Origin: Kribbella italica
GTDB taxonomy: Bacteria > Actinomycetota > Actinomycetes > Propionibacteriales > Kribbellaceae
Direction: 5' to 3'
Length of the DNA: 64,000 nucleotides
Assembly (NCBI RefSeq): GCF_014205135.1
Contig: NZ_JACHMY010000001.1
Span: 7,254,001-7,318,000 of the forward strand
The position numbers were made by a program, and so were the translations under genes. This document shows positions 35,486 to 48,400 of the stretch, in pieces (within the stretch, counting starts at the first letter, position 1; every line of letters begins with the position of its first letter). Under the pieces are notes generated by a model. The model did not search any database. It had not been told where the DNA came from and was given only the letters and a program-made list of their open reading frames with translations.

Positions 35486-36470
35486 GTGGGCGCGATCCCG
35501 GAGCCGACCACCGAGCTGTGGCTGTGGTTGCGGACGTACCTCGACGAGAACATCTGGCCGTCGACCGACGAGGCCGTCGTACGGCAGATGGCCGACGACT
35601 GGGGTTCGGCCGCGCAGGCGCTGACCGACATGATCACCGAGGCCGGAGCGGCCAACAACGCGCTGACCGCGGTCTGGCCGGACTCCGTCGGGCAGATCTA
35701 CCACCGCAACGTCGCCGACAAGCTGGCCGACTACCAGACCATGGTGCAGGCCTACCGCGACATGGAGAACCTGTGCCGCACCTTCGCCGGGCAGGTCGCC
35801 GCGCTGCGGAACTCCATCATCGCCGAGCTCGTCGTCAACGCGGCCCTGTTCGCCGCCTTGGCCTTCTTCCCCGGTGCGGGGCTGCTGATGGGCCGGTTCG
35901 CCAGCCAGCTGGCGCTGCGGCTGATGGGGTACGCCCGGACCGCCGCCGGTGGCCTGCGGACGACGATGACCACGGTTCCGCATGCCTTGAGGCTCGGCGG
36001 GGAACTGCTGGCCGAGGGTGTCGAAGAGATGGGGATCTCCCTGCTGGGAGACACCCTCAGCATCGCGGGCGGCTACCAGAAGGGCTACAACTGGGATCAG
36101 ATGTGGCTCAGCGGCGCGGCCGGCGTACTGGGTGCCGGTGCGGCTCCCTTGCTCCGGCCGGTCGGCCGCGTGGCCTCGCTCCCGGCCGGGCGGCTCACCG
36201 ACCGGTTGGGTGCGCCGCCCGGGCTCACCCGGACCGTCGAGCAGATGAGCAGCGGCTTCGTGGTGAACGGCATCACCTCACCCTGGGCCGGAACGACCGT
36301 CCACGCGCTGGCCGACGGCCGGCTGCCGACCTGGAGCGAGTACGGCAACGCGCTCGTCACTCAAGGTCCGCTGGCGGGAGTGCTCGCCTCATCACGGGTT
36401 CTCTCCGTCAACGGTGGTATCGCCACGGGCAACATGCTCCGCGGAGACGGCTTCACCCTGCCGAATCCCC
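35486..36470 (+). other. N-terminal type VII targeting-like domain of the giant protein
   Basis: Residues 1-330: a helical WXG-like stretch with MADDWGSAAQALT, then AVWPDSVGQIYHRN, a hydrophobic segment (ALFAALAFFPGAGLLMGRFA) and an amphipathic region (GVEEMGISLLGDTLSIAGGY). This is the architecture of CpnT-type and other WXG effector N-termini. It supplies the argument that the protein is exported by the adjacent ESX system. Confidence 0.65.
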
Positions 36471-39400
36471 AGCTGGTCGGCGCGGGCCAAGCGGGTGCCC
36501 CTGTCCCGATCGGCAACGGCGGAGGTCCGGGCGGTCCGACCCCGGCCACTCCACAGGGCGATCCTGGCAATAGCTCGCTGGCCCGAGGGCCTGGGCAGCC
36601 GGCGGCAGGTACTCCTTCGCCGACGGGAGGGACCGACAGCCCCTCCAACCCGTCATCAGCAGGCACGAACTCCACCGTCGGCGGGAATCAGCCAGGAGCC
36701 GGCCAGCAGCAGGCGCCCTCCGGCCAGGAGTCACCGAACGACGTCGAGCAGCAGGTGGGGGGCCAGCAGCCGGACGGGCAGGAAACCGGAGGCCAGCAGC
36801 CGGGCGCCGAGCAGCAAGCACCCGGGCAGGAAACCGGAGGCCAGCAGCCGGGCGCCGGGCAGCAAGCACCCGGGCAGGGATCACCCGGTCAGCAGTCTGA
36901 TGGTGGCCCTGGGCAACAACCCGTTGCCGGCGACAACGGCGTGGACCCCACTGGCGGCACCAACGGCTCCGAGTCCGGCGCCCGCCCCCCGCTAGGCGCC
37001 GCAGGCTCCGGCGGCGGACCGTCGCACGCACCGTCGTCCTCCGCGGTCGACCCGTCCACCACCCACACCGGCCCGACCTCCACCACCGCGCCGACCTCCA
37101 CCACCGCGCCGACCTCTACCACTGCGCCGACCTCTACCACCGCGCCGACCTCTACCACCGTCTCGCCCAACGGCGCGACGGCCGCGCCCCAAGGTGCCCC
37201 GGTGCAAGGCCAACCGGCTGCCCCCGCCCAAGCGCCCACCGGCACCGCCCAAGGACCGACCGGATCGCACACCACTCAGAGCCCTGCCGGCACCCAGAGC
37301 CCCGGTAGCGCCCAAAATGCTGCCGTCACTCAGAACCCTGCCGGCACTCAGTCAAACTCCAACCGCACCGACCGGCCAGCCACGGACGAGGACTCCACAG
37401 CACCAAACCCAGCGGAGCAAGACCTGACCGAGTCCACGCCCCTGGACACGACGGATCAGCCCGCGCAACCGCAGGCTCCCGAGGCCGGCGAGAGCCAGAC
37501 CACCACCGATCAGGTCGACAACTCCCTTCCCACCGTAGCCGGAGCCCTCGCCGCGGCCGCACCCGCAGCCGCCGCTGCCGCTCCTACGCCGGCCCCCTCC
37601 GTGACCCCGCCCACCAAAGCTCCCCTGCACACCCGCAGCACACAGCACCCGACCGGCCCACCGAGCCCCTCGACCGATCAGCCAACGCCTCCGACCGGCA
37701 CACCCAGCACGTCCGATCAGGCGGCTCCGGAGGGCAACCCATGGTTCGACTCGTCGGTTCCGTTCGCGCCCGCCGAGTCGGACGGCCCTGGTCGCTTCAA
37801 AGGCCCGCTGTCGGTCGAGGCCGGCCGGAACGAGGCCCACTGGGCCGTCGGCGAGGACGGCCGCCTGCAGCGGGTGACCGCGCGCATCCGGGAGGATCTC
37901 GCCGACGGGAGCCGGGGCCAAAAGGGCCGCAGCAAGACCAAGAAGGTCGTCGACGACTACGGCCTCGACGGCGACAACGGTGGCCACTACCTGGGTTGGC
38001 GCTTCTTCCACAACAACGACTACCGCAACCTGTTCCCGCAGAATCGGGAGTTCAACGAGGGCGCCTACGAGAATCTGGAGCAGGAGTGGGCGGCCTGGGT
38101 CGCCGAAGGCTACGAGGTCGAGGTCGAGATCGTTCCGGCCCCCGGCAAGTCACGCCCCGACTGGATCACGGTCACCTACACCGTCCTCGACACCAGGTCA
38201 GGGCAGGAGCAGGTCGTCTGGTCCAGCGGCGCGTCGTTCGTCAACGCCACCGGCCAGTTCTACGTCGGGCACCTGGCTTCCGTCACCCTGCACGAGTACG
38301 AGGAGGCCGGCAACTACCGGGTCGGCGACAACGAGATCACTCGTACGGTCGACAGCGAAGGCGTCGTCGACACGGTCACCGCCGTCGTCCGCGAGACCGA
38401 CCCTCGGCTGAAGGACGAGAAGCAGGCCGCCGGCAGAGCCTGGGCGGTCAAGCAGGGCGTACCGCTGGACGCCGACGGGAACGCACTCGGCCACCGGCTG
38501 TTCGGGCCGGGAGGCGTGGCTCACCTGTTCCCACCCGGTGTGGTCATCGACGCCGAGGGCTACACGAAGCTGGAACAGGAATGGCTGGCCCAGCTTGCCG
38601 CAGGCAACGAGGTCACCATCACCGCCCGCCGCCTACCGACCCCCGGCCAAGCCACGGACTCCGTCCACCTGAGCATCACAGCAACCCCCCGCTCAGGACC
38701 CAGTACGCCGGAATCTCCCACCCCACCACCAACCCCAACACCACAGGGCCCAACACCACAGGCCCCGGCCCCGGATGGTCCCGCGCCGCAAGGCCCGACG
38801 TCGGTCGGCCCGGCGCCGCAGGGGCCGGCTCCGGACAGTGCCGCGCCGCAGGGTCCGGCTCCGGACAGTGCCGCGTCGCAGGGGCCGTCCTCGGACAGTG
38901 CCGCGCCGCAAAGCCCGGCACCGGATGGTCCCACCCCGCAAGGCCCGACGTCGGTCGGCCCGGCGCCGCAGGGTCCCGCCTCGGACAGTTCCGGCCCGGT
39001 GGTCCCGGGATCCGAGGCAGTCGCCGATCCGGTGGTTCCGCCCGCGCAGGGGCCGGAGTTGTTCTCGCGGGAGACCCCGCGGACCAACCAGGAGGCCCTG
39101 GAGTCCAACGACGGCCTGCCGCTGACGCAGGAGGTCATCGCCGAGGTCGCGGCCGCGGCCGGGGTCGACCTCAGCGAGGTCGAGGTTGTCATCGTGACCG
39201 AGCAGGACGAGCTGCGCTACCTGGACTACCAAGGCGCATGCGCCTGTACGCCGGCCGAGCTCGGCGGGCGTCAGATCCGGCTCGGTCCGGCGAGTTTCAC
39301 CGATCGGGTGACGCTGGCGGCGACACTGGCTCACGAGAAGACCCACGTGGACCAGCTCCGGGCGGGTGTCGACCTGAACTCCGAGATCCTCAAGGATCTG

Positions 39401-42400
39401 GAAGCCGAAGCGTACGCGAGCGAGCGTCCCGCACTGGAAAGGCTGAGGGCACATGACAGCGGTCAGGTTCGAGGTCGAGACGACGTTCGACCTCCCGGGC
39501 AGGAGCGGGGTGCTGGCCCCGGGACGGTTGCTGACGGGCGTGATCCAGAGCGGGACGACGCTGCGGATCGAGGGGACGGACCAGCCGGTCCGGGTCCTGG
39601 GTCTGGAGTTCCCCTCTTCCGCCGGAACACCCCAGGAGGCCAGAACGGTGACCCTGCTGATCGACCGGACGGACGCCGCACCGATCGTCGCGGGGACAGT
39701 ACTGATCAGCCTGGCCTGACCCCTCGAGCGGTGCCGTACGTTGCGGCCGCCGCGCCGGTCACCGAGCCCATCATCGGACGGGTCGCCTCCAACGAGTCAC
39801 CGAACCGGGCCGAGTGGAGCTACGGGCAACCGGGCAAGCCGGACGAAGTGGTCCTCGAGCTGCGCGAGATCCACCCGCCCGAAGCGCCACCGCGGATCGG
39901 CCGGGACACCCCCGCGCCGTACGCACGGATCGGACTGGACTGGGCCTTCGCGCGCGATCGTGCCCGGGAGCTGATTCCACCGGGACTCACCGTCGATGCC
40001 GAACAGTTCCAGCAACTCGAGCAGCAGCTGCAGGAACTGATCCGCAGCGGGCACGAGCTCACCGTTCGACTGCGCGCGATCCCCGGCGCGACCACCGGCC
40101 AGAAGGCCCTGGAGGTCGCGGTCGCCGTGACGCACCCGGCCACCGACGAAAAGACTGACTACCCGGCACGGTCCGTCCTGGACATGATCGATGCTCTTGG
40201 CAAGCATCGCGTCGATCCCGTCGAGCGCCCTCCACAGCACAACGACCGGTTCGTTCCCGGCTGGCTCCTGGTCGGTGCCCAGTCCAGCAAGCTGCTGCAG
40301 GAACTCGCCGCACTCCTCGCAAGCAACCAGAGCGTCGACTCGGGCCCGCTGCTCGCCGACCTGGTGTCGCTACAGCACGAAGGCAACGACGTCTACCTGA
40401 TCAAGACCCAGACCGGCGAGACCTTCCGCCTGGTCAAACGAGTCGGCCCACTCACCCCCGGCGTACAGCTGGAGTACGCCGTACAACCGGGCAGAGTCCC
40501 CGTCGTCGAGCTCCGACTGTCCGACCGCCTGACCCAGGACGAAGTCGCTCCGCTCCTGGCCAGAGTGCTCGCCGAGTCCGCGGCGATCGTTCGCGGCGAG
40601 GCCGACGGTTCACCGGTGTTCCGCCCGGACAGCAACCCCGAGATCGACGCCGTACTGCGACCCACGGACGCCGGCGACCGCGCCGAACTCCGCCAATGGG
40701 GACACACCGAACAGCACCTGCCCGCGGCCGACCGTGTCCGGCGAGCGGCGGTCCAGGAGGAGATCCACAAACTCGCCCTGGCCATGGGAGTCGCGACCGG
40801 GCAGCCGAACGCCGAGCTGCTGCGTTCCCTGCTCACCCAGGACGAACGCGCGATCCTCGACCGGTTGAAGGATCGTGGTCAGTCGCTGACCGACGACCGG
40901 GTCAGCCGACCGCGCTACCTGGCCAAGGCGGTCCTGGGATCGGGCTGGTCGGCCGTCGTGCTCGGGACCGCGGCGGCGGTGTTCACGGGCAATCCTCTGG
41001 TCGGGGTCGGGGTCGGGATCGCGGTCCCGACGATCGTCAACGCCTTGGTCGGTTCCCTGTCCGAGCGGTACCTGGACGCGCAGAAGCAGCCGGGCAAGAA
41101 GCCCGCGTACGTCGCCGACCGGAACCAGCGCGAGTTCGACTACCCGGGCCTCCAGGGACTGCTCGACGGCCCGGCCGCGGTCCGGCCCGAGCGGGTCAAG
41201 GTGCCACGAGCAACGAAGTGGGGCAACTACCTGATCCGTTACACCACGCCGACCCTGGCGACCGCGGCCGTCGCCGGAGCGCTCACGCTGTTCGGCGTAC
41301 CGGCGCTGTCGACGGCGATGGTGATCGCCTCCTCGGCGCTGGCCAAGTCGCTGGCCGAGCGGCTGGTCGACATGAAGAAGCTCGAGTTCAGGCTCCGCCG
41401 GGTGGACGCCACCGAACGCATCCGGCTGTCGGACAGCGCACTGTTCGCCAACCAGCTGATCACCGAGATCACCGAACTGAGGACCCGTCTGGACCGGATC
41501 CTGGCCGCGTTGGACGTGCGCACCGGCCACCTGCCGGCCGTCTCCGAGGTGGCCCAGCCGCCGGCGGGGCTGACCCCGGTCAACCCGACGATCCCCGGTG
41601 CTCCGCCGTTCAGCATCACCCTGGCGGTGCAGCTCATCGAGAACGTCTCGGCCGCGACCCGCCGGGTGTTCGTCGGTGGTGGTGACCAGACGGTGGACGT
41701 CGACCCCACCGAGCTCGCCCGGCATGTGAGTGCGCAGCTGGAGGTCCTGCTGAACGCGGTCGGCCCTGCCCTGTTCGGCTCGGTCACCGGTGCGCTGGGG
41801 GACAAGTACTTCATCAACCGCGAAGAGGCGGCCAACGACTCCCGCAAGCAATGGGCGCGGACCGAGCAGGAGGCTGCCCAGGCGGCGGCGCTGGGCGAGA
41901 TTCTGGCGCCTCGACTGGTCGCGTTCAGGCAACTGGCCACGCAACTGGAGGAGTTCACCGGAGCGTCACCGGATCTGGCCGCCCGGGCCGCGGATCGAGG
42001 GCTACCGGCACCGACCGCGCGCCAGGACGGTCCCCGCCCCGGCGGGCAGTCGCACTGGACCGCGTACGCGATCCAGGTGGCGGCCGCCTCTCTCGGAGGC
42101 GCGGTCAGTGCGATCGGGCTCGATCTGATCTTCGACCTCCCGGACCTCGGTGTCGTCCTGACCGTGGCCGGTGCGGCCGGGGCGATCATCGGTACGCCGG
42201 TCTCTCGCTACCTGTTCCGGCGGTCGGAAATCGACCTGCAGGCCAAGCTGGAGTCGATCCTGGCCGACCACGCGGTGGACCGGGCGCGGCTGCTGGAGCA
42301 ACAGGCGGTCACCGGCTATCTGGCCGAGCAGTTGGCGGCCAAGGCGCAGCGGGTCACCGAGCTGACCGGACAGCGGCCGGTCGCCGACGTACCGGCCGAG

Positions 42401-45400
42401 AACGATCCGCGCTACACCGATCACGTCCGGGCCGCCGTACGCCGGGCGGAGCTGGACAACGTGCCCCCCGGGCAGCCAGAGTCCAGCTACGACCTGGATG
42501 CCAGGGTGGAGCGCGTCGGCGCCCTGCGGCGGATCGACGACCTGGCCGCGGAGCTCGACCGGTTGGATGCTCGCGGGATCGGAGGCGGCCTGCTGTCCGA
42601 CGCCCGCGCCAGGCTGCGGTTCGCGATCGAGTTGTACGAAGCGATTGCCGACGGCAACGGATCACGGAAGGTCTTCCCCGGGCTCGACACTGTCGATCCC
42701 GTGGCCGGCCGGCGGGTGGTCGGTGGGCCGACCGAGCAGGCGCGTTTCGCCGCCGAGCAGGCGGTACGACGTCTGGTCGCCGAACCGGCCGGCAAACCGT
42801 TGCTGCTGGAGCGGCTGAAGGCTCTCGCGCAACTGACGGCCGCGGCCGCCGCCGTCGACCACCAGGCGCTGCACGGCACGGACGAGTCTCGCGCGCTGGT
42901 GCAGGAACGCTTCGACCAGGCGCTGGCCGAAGTGGCGCGACTGTGGCGGGAGGCCGGTGTTCCGAACGGCTTCGTACTGCCCGCCGTGAGCGTTTCTCCT
43001 GGACTGAACCGGGTCGGCGGGCAGGTCGTGATCCCGCTGCGGTCGGTTCCTCCGGTCGTGCCGAACCAGGGCGAGGGTGGGCGCCACCACCGGCCGGAGT
43101 CGGCCGGTCGAGGGCTGCTGGAGTTCAATCACGCGCAGGCCGGCGGCGCGCGATCGCTGTTCGGGCCGGAGGCCGCGGTGGATCGCGCCGCGCTCGACAC
43201 GGTGGAGCAGGGACTGGCGTCTCTGGTCGAGCGTGGATTCGGGGTGGAAGTCACCGTCGACCGAGTAGCCCGGCCGGGGCCGGACGCCGATCCGTTCCGC
43301 TTCACCGTCCGGGTGGCCGACCCGAACGTGATCGGTCCGGCCGGGACGCAGGTCCATGGCCCGGCGACCCTGGCCGAGCTGATTTCGTCGCTCGGATTCG
43401 ACAGCACCCCGGGCCGTCACCGCACCGAGGAGCCAACGGGACGCCACCACGCGGACGAGGCCACTGGACGTCACCACGCGGACGAGTCGGCCGAGCGGAC
43501 GGTGACCCAGGAGAATGAGGGGCGTCACCGGGTCGATGAACCGGTGCAACCGTCTGTCGATCGTTCGCGCCTGGACGATCGGTCCGACCTGCCAGGCGGT
43601 CGCCACCGCGCACCGGAGCCGGCCACTGAGGCGACGCCTGTCGAACCAGCGGCTCCGGATCCGGTGCAGGCGGCGATGGAAGAGGCCGCCGCGCGGGCGG
43701 TGGCCGAGAGCGTGGCCGAACTGCTGCCTGGGGCGATTCCGTTGCAGGACGGTGGCTACCGGGCGACGCAGGCCAACGGCCGCGACGTCGTACTTGACCG
43801 TGCCGCTCTGGACGAGGTCCGTGCCGAGGCCCGCCGAGTGCTTGACGAAGGCAACGACCAGGAGGCGGCCCGGGCCATCGCGCGGACCCAGCTGGAGAAA
43901 CTGTTGCCTCCTGCAACAGCAGCTGACACTGCTCAGCCGGTCAACCCACTCGACGTCAGCGCCAGCCGCCGAGCCGCCGAGCGCATCGCCGACCGAGCGG
44001 CCCGCCTCGCCCCGTCACCGCTCTCACCCGGCACCGATCCCGAAGCGAGCACCACCCCGACCACCCGCGTTGCCGATCCCGAAGCGCCGACCACCCCAAC
44101 CACCCGCGGCACCGATCCGGAAGCGACGACCACCCCGACCACCCGCGCTACCGATCCCGAAGCACCGACCACCCCGACCACCCGTGGCACCGATCCCGAG
44201 TCGGGGCGGACCGTCCACGCGCCCGAGGTGCGGCGGACGCGGTTCGTCGCGGACGGACGGCCGGACGGGTCGCACGACTCCTCGGTGGAGACGGCGGCAC
44301 TGGCGGCCACAGACGCGACCGAGGCGGACTTCGGTGGGCTGATCCAGGGCCGGCCCGGAGTGGTGGCCCCCGGTGTGGTCGTCGTCCAGACCGCCGACGG
44401 CCCGAGGTACTTCCGGGTCAGCAGGAGCAACGTTCCTGATGGCCGGGTCGCCGCGACCAAGGTCCGCGCCGGGAGTCTCACCAAGCCGCACCTGGTCCGG
44501 ATGCCGTCGAGCCTCGCCGAGGACCAGCTCACCCGGGCCTGGATTCACGAGATCAGCCACACGTTGCAGGAGCAGGCAGCTCCTCGGACCCGGCTGCAGC
44601 GTCTGCTCCGCCGGCCGTCGGCCCACACCGAGGACGCCTGTGTCGCCGCGCAGTTCAACGAGTTCCGGCTGCTGACCCGTCAACTCGCCGAGGCGTCCAC
44701 GGACGAAGAGATCGCCGTACTGCGCAACGACATCGAAGGGCTGGTCGAGGCGATCGGGCGTCGCCACCAGCCACCCGTCCTGCCGTGGAACGCCGCGCTC
44801 TCGCACACGGCGCAGGCCGATCCGGTCGACGGCTTCGTCGCCGACGTGACCGAACAGCTCCACGACCTCCAGCGCCAGCTCGACGAACTGGACCGCCGGA
44901 TCGCCGCCAAGCAGCCGGCGGCCGACCAAGCCGCGGAATCGGCCCGCGAGGCCGAGCAGACGGCTGCCGAGGCCTTGCAGGCTGCCGACTCGGGCCGGTT
45001 CGCACGCGCGCACCAAGCCGCCACGGACGCCGCCAAGAACGACGAGGTACGGCAGTGGCACGAGCAGGTCGCCGCGGCGTACCAGCAGGCGCGGCTCCAG
45101 CTGGAGACCGTTGCCGAAGGCTACCAATCGTTGCTGGCCGACGCCCGGTCGATGACCCCGGAGCTGCGCGCGCAGACCGCATCCGACCTGGTGAACCAGG
45201 TGACGGCGTACGAACAACGGCTGGCCGAGGTGGCACCGCCGTTGATCGCGTTGACGAGCCTGCTGCCAACGGACTGGCTGCCGCACCTGTCGGCGCTGAC
45301 CGACCGGGTGAACGCCGTCCTGGCGGCCAACCGGATCGATCAGCGGTTCACCACCGGCGCGCTGCAGCACCGCCTCAACGCGGAGTTCGGCCAAGCGGTC

Positions 45401-48400
45401 ACCAGCGACGGCGCGGTCCTGCGGGTCGGCCATGCCCGGCCGATGGAACTGCGGTTCCGGTTGAGCGTTTCCGAGCTGATCGAGACGCTCGACCCGTCGG
45501 TCCGGGCCTCGGAGACGATGGTCGGCCTGCTCGGGCAGCCGTCGCGCAAGTTCGGGATCACGCAGAACGGCAGAGTCGGGGCCAGTGGCTCCTTCGGCCT
45601 CGGCACCCTGACGCGGCTGTTCGGCGAGGGATCGGTGCTGAACGCGATCGGCCAGCTGGTCACGATCAAGGGCGAGCAGAGTTCCGGCCGCGGCCGCTCG
45701 GTCACCTCGACCGGCGCGCAGTACGCCCAGGAAGGCTCGGTCGAGGACAACCGAGGCGAGTCCCTGCTGTACGCCGGTCGCGCGAGCTGGCAGCTGGAAG
45801 CCCGTCGGCCCGGCGATCAGGACTGGACCGTGGCCGCCCTCGAGGTCGACCGGGGCCAGGGCAAGGACGTCTCCCGCCTGCGTGCCTGGATGTCGCACGC
45901 CTACACCGTGCTGGCGCCCACCACGACGTTCACCAACGGCAAGCAGCCGTCCGGCCGCCTGCCCAACAACGTCCTGGCCTCGCTGGACGGATTGCAGAGC
46001 CTGTCGGACGAGGTCCTGGCCGAGTTCGCCGACCATCTGAACGGCCGTGGCGACGAGGCGTCGTTGCTCCGCGAGCAGATCCAGGCGGCGATCACCCAGG
46101 ATCTGCCGTCGCGGTTGGCGGAGAGCACCGAGCGGTCGGTCCTGCAGCCCCTGCAGGCCAACGGTCGCCCGGTCGGCCACTTGCAGGTCAGGACCGAAGT
46201 CCGGTACGAGGAGGTCGAACTGGTCGGCCGACCGACCACGGCACACTGGCAGGAAGGGGTCCGGGTCGGCTTCAGCAACGCCAGCGGCCAGCAGGCCTTC
46301 TCGGCCAGTACGACGGTGAACGCCACTGTCGGGTACGGCGGGCAGGAGCTGACTGATCTCGGCGACACCAGCGTCGACCTCGGTCCGACGGCGACCGGTG
46401 GTCGTTCGCTCAGTCGTTCGGAGTCGTTGAGCGGCGGCGGCGTCGGGATCCACGTCGGCGTACAGCGTTACATCGGTCCCACGCAGGGCTACCGGATGGT
46501 GTTCGAGCACAAGGTGACGCTGGTCCTGGACGGCGAGTCGCAGGGCACCGTGACCGGTCGCACCGAGGGGCTGACGCGGTTGCGCACCAGCGACGCCTAC
46601 CGGCACGGTCTGCCGGTCGCCGAGAGTGCGTTCGTGCACGACAACGACGGCAACAAGGTGCTGGTGAACGGCGAGCCCCTTCTGCAGGGTGAACCGCGGA
46701 CCGCGGTGGATGTCCCGGGCCGGCGACTCGAGTTGCCGGCGTGGCTCACCGGCGGCAGGAGCCGGGTGAGTGGCGCAGGTCCTGGACTCGCCCAGCGAGT
46801 GACCGGTGGCGAGCAGGCGCTCGCTGACCTGGTCGGTCCGTTGGCCGAGCGCGGATTCCTGCCGCCGCTGAACGACCAGGGCGATCCGGACCTGGCCCGG
46901 ATGACGAACGACCCGCAGCTGGCGCGGGCGCAGCTGCTCAACCTGATGGAGCTGCGCGAGCAGCTGTCGGTCAACCGGCTCGAAGCGGGCTACGACATCG
47001 CCGTCCAGAACGGCATCGTGGTCACGCTCACCACCCCGGGCCAGACGCTCAGCCTGCGCATCGATCTCCACCCCGGGCCGCCGTCGGCGGTCGGCGTCAC
47101 GACCGACGAAGCGATGGTGACGCTCAACATCGGGTCCGACAGCGCGAGCCGGACCGACGGCTGGTCGAAATCCCTGCCCTGGCGGGCGTCGCCGCTCGGG
47201 TACAGCCAGGACGGTCCGGCCGATGTCACCGTCAAGTCGGGAGTGTCGTACGGGCGCCAGGCGCTCGGCCGGGTGATGGGCTGGTTCACCGGCGGGACGC
47301 TCAACCAGGTCACGCTGGTCGAGAGCCGGTCGCCGGTCGCGGCGTTCGAGGTCCCGCACCGGCTGGAGGTGGTCGAGCTCGGCAGCGAGGACGTCGTACT
47401 GCATCGCGGCGCTCCGGGAACCTCGGCACGGATCCTGGTCGACACCGATCTGCTGCCGTCGACCGACGTGGCTCCGGCCGAGGTCATCTCCGGGCCGGTC
47501 AGCGACAAGGTGCTCGACCGCGCCACCTTGGTTGCCCTCGACACCCATGACCTGAACCGCGTGCTGCAGGCAGTAGCCGGCCAGGACCCGACGGCGCGGC
47601 ACCACCTGGCCGCGTTCCTGGATCCGCGCAACCTGCTGGCCCATCCGGAATGGGCCCGCGGCACCTATCGCACCGACGTGGTGGTCCGTGGCGCCGGGCC
47701 GGTCTCGACCCGCGGTGGCCTCGCCGTGAACGGACGGATCGGCGACGTCGTCCTGCTCGGGGTGACCGACGCGGTGGCCGGTGACATCAACCTGGCGCTG
47801 ACCAGCCACGGCCTGTCCGCCGGTCGGAGCACCGGTGGGCAGACGTCGGTCAACCTCGGCGGGAACGCCGAAGCCCGGGGCGGCACGATGTCCGGTGAGT
47901 CCGGCAGGACGACCTCGGCCTCGCGAACCGACCAGACCATCGCCGGTGTCGAGCGTCTGAGCATCGAGGTCGGCCGGCACTACCTGCTGTCGGGGACGGC
48001 CGGTCTGACCGTGACGGCCGACGGAAAGCCGGTGCCGGCCGACGCGACGGTCGTCTTCCAGGTGGCCGAGCGCGACGTCCTGCAGTTCCACGTCGACGGC
48101 GAGCTGACGCTGCCGCTCGCCCAGGTCGCGGATGTCGTCGAGCGCTATCTGAACGGAAGCCTGGAGCTGGACCGGAGGCTGGCCACCGGACTTGTCCGGC
48201 GGTACCGGGCCGCGTTGGCCGCTGCAACGGCTGCCGGTCAACCGACTCCGTCGTTGTCGGCATCGCACACGTCGCGGGTGTTGCTGGAGAAGCTGCAGCC
48301 GCAGCACGGCAAGCCGACGCCGCGGAGCAAGGAAGCGCAGCTGGACCTGGTTCTGGACCGAGCCGAACGCGTGGAGGCGCTCAGCAAGGTCGATCTCCCG

